A stretch of DNA of 11,667 bases, from contig JBEVKV010000180.1 of assembly GCA_040509515.1 (NCBI GenBank), positions 1 through 11,667 on the forward strand, read 5' to 3'. Made by a program: the position numbers and the translations under genes. Shown here piece by piece: positions 8,146-11,667 of this stretch (within the stretch, counting starts at the first letter, position 1; every line of letters begins with the position of its first letter). The DNA is from QHXN01 sp040509515 (GTDB lineage Bacteria > Acidobacteriota > Blastocatellia > Pyrinomonadales > Pyrinomonadaceae). The notes below the pieces were generated by a model. It worked only from the letters and a program-made list of their open reading frames with translations, was not told the origin of the DNA and ran no database searches.

Positions 8146-8751
8146 TTAGGAGTCGTCTTCGTCCTCTTCGGTGGCGTCGGAGGCTTCGCGCACCTTGCGG
8201 ATGATGAGGTCGTAGGAGAAGCCGAGGCGGAGCAGATGGTCGTAGAGGCTCTTGGTCTCCTGCCGCGTCGTGGGGCGTCCGCGCAGGCGCACGCGCTTGT
8301 CGATGGCGCGCGCGATAAGCTCTTCCTCGGGCGTCTCCTGATAGACGAGTTCGAGCGCGGCGTCGGCCGTCTCCTTCGAGATTTTTTTGGTCTGGAGATC
8401 GCGCGCGAGCCGCTGGCGGCCGACCGGCTTCTGCTTGACGCGGTAGGAGGCGAAGCCGAAGGCGAAACGCTCGTCGTCGAGGTAGCCGTACTCCTTGAGC
8501 TTGGCGAGCGCATGTTCGACGGCCGCCTCGTCCGCCCAACCCTTCTCCAAAAGCCGCTCGCGCAGCTCCTCGATTGAGCGCGGCTTGGCGGCGAGGAGTT
8601 TGACGGCCCTTTGCAGCGTGCGCGCGCGCGACTTCTCGGCGTCCACGACGCGCGGCGGGCGCGCCTTCCGCTTCTCCTCTTCGAGGTCGGCGTTAATCTG
8701 CCGCTCGGTCTTCGACGGCCGCGGCGTGTACTTCCGGCTCTTGCGCTGCAT
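8146..8751 (-). CDS. recX: Regulatory protein RecX
   Basis: A 201-residue RecX protein, expected to bind RecA filaments and modulate recombination and the SOS response in the cytoplasm. A basic N-terminal extension (about 1-40, rich in Lys and Arg) precedes three tandem helical repeats. Characteristic stretches are RSIEELRERLLEKGW (about 58-72), KLKEYGYLDDERFAFGFASY (about 84-103) with the near-invariant YLDD, and PVGRQRLARDLQTKKIS (about 109-125). The tail is strongly acidic (EEDEDDS). ATG at 8749-8751 is chosen; a GTG codon directly before it would add one residue. No ribosome-binding site is visible, and the candidate promoter would make the mRNA nearly leaderless. alaS follows on the same strand, an arrangement found in many bacteria, whereas recA, its usual upstream partner, is absent here and truB diverges instead. 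Confidence 0.93.
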   Translation of the reverse strand: MQRKSRKYTPRPSKTERQINADLEEEKRKARPPRVVDAEKSRARTLQRAVKLLAAKPRSIEELRERLLEKGWADEAAVEHALAKLKEYGYLDDERFAFGFASYRVKQKPVGRQRLARDLQTKKISKETADAALELVYQETPEEELIARAIDKRVRLRGRPTTRQETKSLYDHLLRLGFSYDLIIRKVREASDATEEDEDDS

Positions 8752-8761
8752 CACGACGAAT

Positions 8762-8790
8762 ACTCTACCCGCCCGCCTTTAGGTCGGCAA
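8762..8790 (-). promoter_or_regulatory. Candidate recX promoter
   Basis: On the minus strand TTGCCG (8790-8785) and TAGAGT (8767-8762) are separated by exactly 17 bases, each matching 4 of 6 consensus bases. The predicted start is near 8755, only about four bases before the recX ATG, which has no Shine-Dalgarno. No LexA-like operator was recognised in this short gap. Confidence 0.35.
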
Positions 8791-8816
8791 ATGATTGCTT
8801 TAAGATTGGACGCGAC

Positions 8817-9758
8817 ATGGACGGCATACTCATCATCGACAAGCCCGAGGGCTGGACTTCGCACGACGTGGTGGCGCGCGCGCGCCGCGTGCTCAGGGAG
8901 AAGCGCATCGGGCACACGGGCACGCTCGACCCTTTCGCGACGGGCGTGCTCGTCCTGCTCGTCGGCCGCGCGACGCGGCTCGCGCAGTTTCTCTCGGGCG
9001 CGGAGAAGGAGTACGAGGCGACAGTCCGGCTCGGCTACTCGACCGACACAGGCGACCTGACGGGCCAGCGCCGCGAGAGCCCGTCTTTGGGCGAGGCCGC
9101 GCTCGACTGCGCGGCGCTCACGCGCGAACGTCTGGAGGCGGCGCTCGCGCCACTGCGCGGTAACATCGAACAGGTGCCGCCGATGTACTCCGCGAAGAAG
9201 GTCGCGGGCAAGAAGCTCTACGAGCTTGCGCGACGTGGGGAAGAGATCGAGCGCGAGGCGGCGCGCGTCCGCGTGAGCGAGTTTGAGATTGTTGCCGACG
9301 AAGACGGAAGTCTTCTGCGTCCCCGTGCGGACGGGACGTGCGACCTGCGCGCATGCGTCGTCTGCTCGGCCGGGACTTACGTCCGCGCGCTGGCCGAGTC
9401 GGTCGGCGAACACTTGGGCACGGGAGCGCACCTCGCCGCGCTCCGACGCACGCGCGCCGGCGAGTTCGGCCTGAGTCGCGCCGTCTCTTTGGAAGAAATG
9501 CAAAAACTCGTCGAGGCCGGCGAGGAATTTTTAGTCCCTCTGGAATCGGCGCTCCCTCACCTGCCGGCGGCGCATCTAACGGCCGAAGCGGCTCGCCGCG
9601 CGCGGCACGGCGCGGCGGTGCCGATTGACGCCAACGCGCTGGAGGACGGCTGCCACGTACGCGTCCACGACGAGGCCGGGGTGCTGCTCGCGGTCGGCGT
9701 CTACGACGCGGCGGCCGGGCTCGTCCGACCGCGCGTGACGCTCGCGTCCGAAAAATAA
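8817..9758 (+). CDS. truB: tRNA pseudouridine-55 synthase
   Basis: A 313-residue TruB enzyme that converts U55 in the T-loop of tRNAs to pseudouridine. The N-terminal LIIDKPEGWTSHDVV (5-19) is the family signature. The catalytic aspartate is Asp38 in GHTGTLDPFATGVL (32-45). Next come KEYEATVRLGYSTDTGDLTG (about 63-82), the substrate-binding PPMYSAKKVAGKKLYELAR segment (about 121-140) and the SAGTYVRALAESVGEHLGTG region (about 182-201). The C-terminal 80 residues form a TruB-C/PUA-like domain. The length matches the bacterial family and every key motif is intact. The start ATG has only GGA seven bases upstream. The gene diverges from recX across a gap of about 65 bases. It stops three bases before the promoter-like region of prkA, with no terminator in between. 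Confidence 0.97.
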   Translation: MDGILIIDKPEGWTSHDVVARARRVLREKRIGHTGTLDPFATGVLVLLVGRATRLAQFLSGAEKEYEATVRLGYSTDTGDLTGQRRESPSLGEAALDCAALTRERLEAALAPLRGNIEQVPPMYSAKKVAGKKLYELARRGEEIEREAARVRVSEFEIVADEDGSLLRPRADGTCDLRACVVCSAGTYVRALAESVGEHLGTGAHLAALRRTRAGEFGLSRAVSLEEMQKLVEAGEEFLVPLESALPHLPAAHLTAEAARRARHGAAVPIDANALEDGCHVRVHDEAGVLLAVGVYDAAAGLVRPRVTLASEK

Positions 9759-9761
9759 GTG

Positions 9762-9793
9762 TTGACCGGGGCGGGAGAGGGCTGTGCTATACT
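9762..9793 (+). promoter_or_regulatory. Extended -10 promoter of prkA
   Basis: TATACT (9788-9793, 5/6 to consensus) is preceded by TGC (9785-9787), forming an extended -10 element. TTGACC (9762-9767) lies 20 bases upstream, longer than the optimal spacing, so the extended -10 probably carries the promoter. Three guanine tracts fall between the two boxes. Transcription would begin near 9800, just after truB. Confidence 0.5.
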
Positions 9794-9799
9794 TGCCCG

Positions 9800-10047
9800 T
9801 AACGGCGGTCGTATCGAACAGGTCTGAGCTGGCCGGCAGCCCCTTTCCCATTTTGAAAAAGAGCTGGTTGACGAGTTGAACAAAACTCGACGGCGCGGCG
9901 AGCGCGTCTCGCGCGGGCGCCCTGCACACGCGCATCGAGAACGTTCCTCAGGGCGGCCTACGGGCCGCCTGAACTTTCACACGAGGGCGTGACTCCACAC
10001 GCCGTCCCCAGCGCGCGCGAAGCCGACAGTGAGGTTTACAGAAGGCT
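9800..10047 (+). promoter_or_regulatory. Long structured 5' leader of prkA
   Basis: About 250 bases lie between the predicted start and the prkA ATG, with no convincing gene. Three hairpins can be drawn: CGAGTT/AACTCG with loop GAACAA (9872-9889); a 10-bp stem with one bulged G, capped by a UACG tetraloop on a C-G pair (9948-9972); and GGCGTG/CACGCC with loop ACTCCA (9986-10003). UACG is an exceptionally stable tetraloop of the UNCG class. The second hairpin could alternatively be a truB terminator, but only three T follow it. I do not recognise a known riboswitch. Confidence 0.45.
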
Positions 10048-11667
10048 ATGCAAGAGCAGGATGGCAAAGGAAAGTTCGACATTTCGGCGCGGCTCGAAGC
10101 GCTGCGCCAGGAGCACGCGGCGCTGGCGTGGGAGGGGAGCTTCCGCGACTACTTCGAGCTGGTCACGCAGAACCCGCGCCTCGCGCAACTCTCTCACGCG
10201 CGCATCAACGACATGATTCACGCCTCGGGCGTGGAGAAGCTCAACGAGGGGACGCGCGACGAGATCGCGCGCTACAAGTTCTTCTCCTCCGAGTTGTTCG
10301 GCATCGAGGAGCCCATCGCGCGCATCGTCGAGTACTTCAAGTCGGCCGCGCAGCGCCTCGAAGTCCGCAAGCGCATTCTCCTCTTGATGGGCCCCGTCGG
10401 CGGCGGCAAGTCGACCATCGTCACCATGCTCAAGCGCGGGCTTGAGGAGTGGACGCGCGCCGAGGCCGGCGCGGTCTACGCCATCAAGGACTGCCCGATG
10501 CACGAGGAGCCGCTCCACCTCATCCCGGCCCAGCTCCGCCCCGAAATCGAGAAGCATTACGGCATCTACATCGAGGGCGACCTCTGCCCGCAGTGCCGCT
10601 ACGCCTTAGAGCACACCTACGGCGGCCGCCACGAGGACGTGAAAGTCCACCGCATCGTCTTCTCGGAGAAGCAGCGCGTCGGCATCGGCACCTTCGCGCC
10701 CTCCGACCCGAAGTCGCAGGACATCACCGAGCTGACCGGCTCCATCGACCTCTCGACCATCGGCGAGGTCGGCGTCGAGAGCGACCCGCGCGCCTACCGC
10801 TTCGACGGCGAGCTGAACATCGCCAACCGCGGCGTGATGGAGTTCATCGAGATGCTGAAGGTGGACGAGAAGTTCCTCTACTCGTTGCTGACGCTCTCGC
10901 AGGAGCAGAACATCAAGACCGGCCGCTTCGCGATGCTCTACGCCGACGAGGTCATCCTCTCGCACACGAACGAGAACGAGTACGTCTCTTTCGCCGGCAA
11001 CAAGAAGAGCGAGGCGCTGCAAGACCGCATCATCCTCGTCCGCGTCCCCTACAACCTCCGCGTCTCACAGGAGGAGCGCATCTACGACAAGCTCCTCAAC
11101 CAGTCGGACATCCTCCGCAACGTCCACATCGCGCCGAACACTTTGCGCGTCGCCGCGATGTTCGCCGTCATGACGCGGCTCGAAGAGCCCAAGCGCGCCA
11201 ACGTCGATGTCGTCAAGAAGATGAAGCTCTACGACGGCGAGGACGTTGAAGGCTACAAGTCGAAGGACGTGCGCGAGCTGAAAGAGGAGGCGGTGCGCGA
11301 GGGGATGGACGGCATCTCGCCCCGCTACATCATCAACCGCCTGTCGGGCGCGCTCGTCCGCGACGGCATCACCTGCATTAACCCCATCGACGCGCTGCGC
11401 GCCATCAAAGACGGCTTCGAGCAGCACACCGGCATCAACCCCGAGCAGCGCGAGCGGTACCTCAATCACATCTCGGCGGCGCGCAAGGAGTACGACGAGC
11501 TGGCCAAGATCGAGGTGCAGCGCGCCTTCGTCTACTCGTTCGAGGAGATGGCGCGCACTATCTGCAACAACTATCTCGACAACGTCGAGGCCTACTGCAA
11601 CAAAGAGCGCATCAAAGACCCCATCACAGAGGACGAGATGGAGCCGGACGAACAGCTCATGCGCTCC
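10048..11667 (+). CDS. prkA: PrkA/YeaG-family serine protein kinase, 3' end beyond the window
   Basis: An open frame of 540 codons runs without a stop to the last base of the window. Family members are about 630-700 residues, so roughly the last 100-150 are missing. PrkA proteins join an AAA+ ATPase module to a C-terminal kinase-like domain. They are linked to stress, starvation and sporulation responses, and an ATP-dependent protease activity has also been reported for a Bacillus member. Visible motifs are Walker A GPVGGGKS (115-122), a CPQC pair (180-183), GIGTFAPSDPKSQDITELTG (212-231), a Walker B-like RGVMEFIEM (261-269), a sensor-1 region SHTNENE (305-311) and ISPRYIINRLSGAL (423-436). 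The PrkA C-terminal domain begins near 400. ATG at 10048 has AGAAGG close upstream (two-base gap) and GAGG at 10031. A long structured leader precedes it. In many bacteria DUF444 (yeaH) and SpoVR (ycgB) genes follow. Confidence 0.96.
   Translation, partial: MQEQDGKGKFDISARLEALRQEHAALAWEGSFRDYFELVTQNPRLAQLSHARINDMIHASGVEKLNEGTRDEIARYKFFSSELFGIEEPIARIVEYFKSAAQRLEVRKRILLLMGPVGGGKSTIVTMLKRGLEEWTRAEAGAVYAIKDCPMHEEPLHLIPAQLRPEIEKHYGIYIEGDLCPQCRYALEHTYGGRHEDVKVHRIVFSEKQRVGIGTFAPSDPKSQDITELTGSIDLSTIGEVGVESDPRAYRFDGELNIANRGVMEFIEMLKVDEKFLYSLLTLSQEQNIKTGRFAMLYADEVILSHTNENEYVSFAGNKKSEALQDRIILVRVPYNLRVSQEERIYDKLLNQSDILRNVHIAPNTLRVAAMFAVMTRLEEPKRANVDVVKKMKLYDGEDVEGYKSKDVRELKEEAVREGMDGISPRYIINRLSGALVRDGITCINPIDALRAIKDGFEQHTGINPEQRERYLNHISAARKEYDELAKIEVQRAFVYSFEEMARTICNNYLDNVEAYCNKERIKDPITEDEMEPDEQLMRS

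Noticed and set aside
9948..9972. Stem with UACG loop as a truB terminator
   Set aside because: It lies about 190 bases past the truB stop and beyond a good promoter, and only three T follow the stem. A prkA leader element is the preferred reading, though termination cannot be excluded.
10029..11249. Arg/His-rich plus-strand frames (10029-10445, 10449-11249) and minus-strand frames within the prkA region
   Set aside because: The frame starting at 10048 encodes an intact PrkA with Walker A and other family motifs. The other frames are shadows.

Overview
The window is a GC-rich, densely coded bacterial chromosome segment with eight protein genes. Seven are complete and one runs off the right edge. 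Its GC-rich codons, a membrane-anchored DUF6599-like lipid-interface protein type typical of Acidobacteriota, a Gram-negative-style murein toolkit and a PrkA serine kinase suggest Acidobacteriota, possibly class Blastocatellia. That assignment is an inference from gene content, not a measured placement. There is no sign of phage, plasmid, insertion sequence, CRISPR, tRNA or rRNA.

Left part (1-4466, all minus strand). A secreted, C-terminally anchored protein (50-1213) ends at a hairpin terminator. Upstream of it is a perfect 16-bp palindrome bracketed by GTTAG direct repeats. Next comes a two-gene operon: a REC / degenerate GGDEF / REC protein (3459-2080), followed 7 bases later by a zinc-ribbon, two-helix, bacterial-PH membrane protein (2072-1359). 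A terminator separates this operon from an exported soluble lytic transglycosylase (4466-3582).

Centre (4467-8751). A divergent intergenic region of about 350 bases holds an AT-rich island, a four-tract G-quadruplex motif and promoter-like boxes. It leads into a small exported peptidoglycan-binding protein (4813-5187, plus strand), so two cell-wall proteins share this control region. That gene converges on alaS (8004-5284, minus), with a purine-rich inverted repeat between the two stops that also contains a perfect four-tract G4 motif. Upstream of alaS a 7-bp tandem repeat takes the place of a normal leader and no Shine-Dalgarno is visible. Further upstream lies recX (8751-8146, minus). The recX-alaS neighbourhood is common in bacteria, but recA is not in the window.

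Right part (8752-11667, plus strand). truB (8817-9758) diverges from recX. It is followed by an extended -10 promoter and a structured leader of about 250 bases with three hairpins, one capped by a UACG tetraloop. This leader precedes prkA (10048 to the window end), an AAA+ serine protein kinase of the YeaG/PrkA family. prkA is open at the right edge with 540 codons present.

Most genes are housekeeping (tRNA charging, tRNA modification, recombination control, murein turnover). The less ordinary parts are the degenerate REC-GGDEF-REC signalling protein coupled to a PH-domain membrane protein, the repeats flanking alaS, the G4 motifs on both sides of the small peptidoglycan-binding gene, and the long prkA leader. 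I did not find a clear-cut new defence or mobile system.
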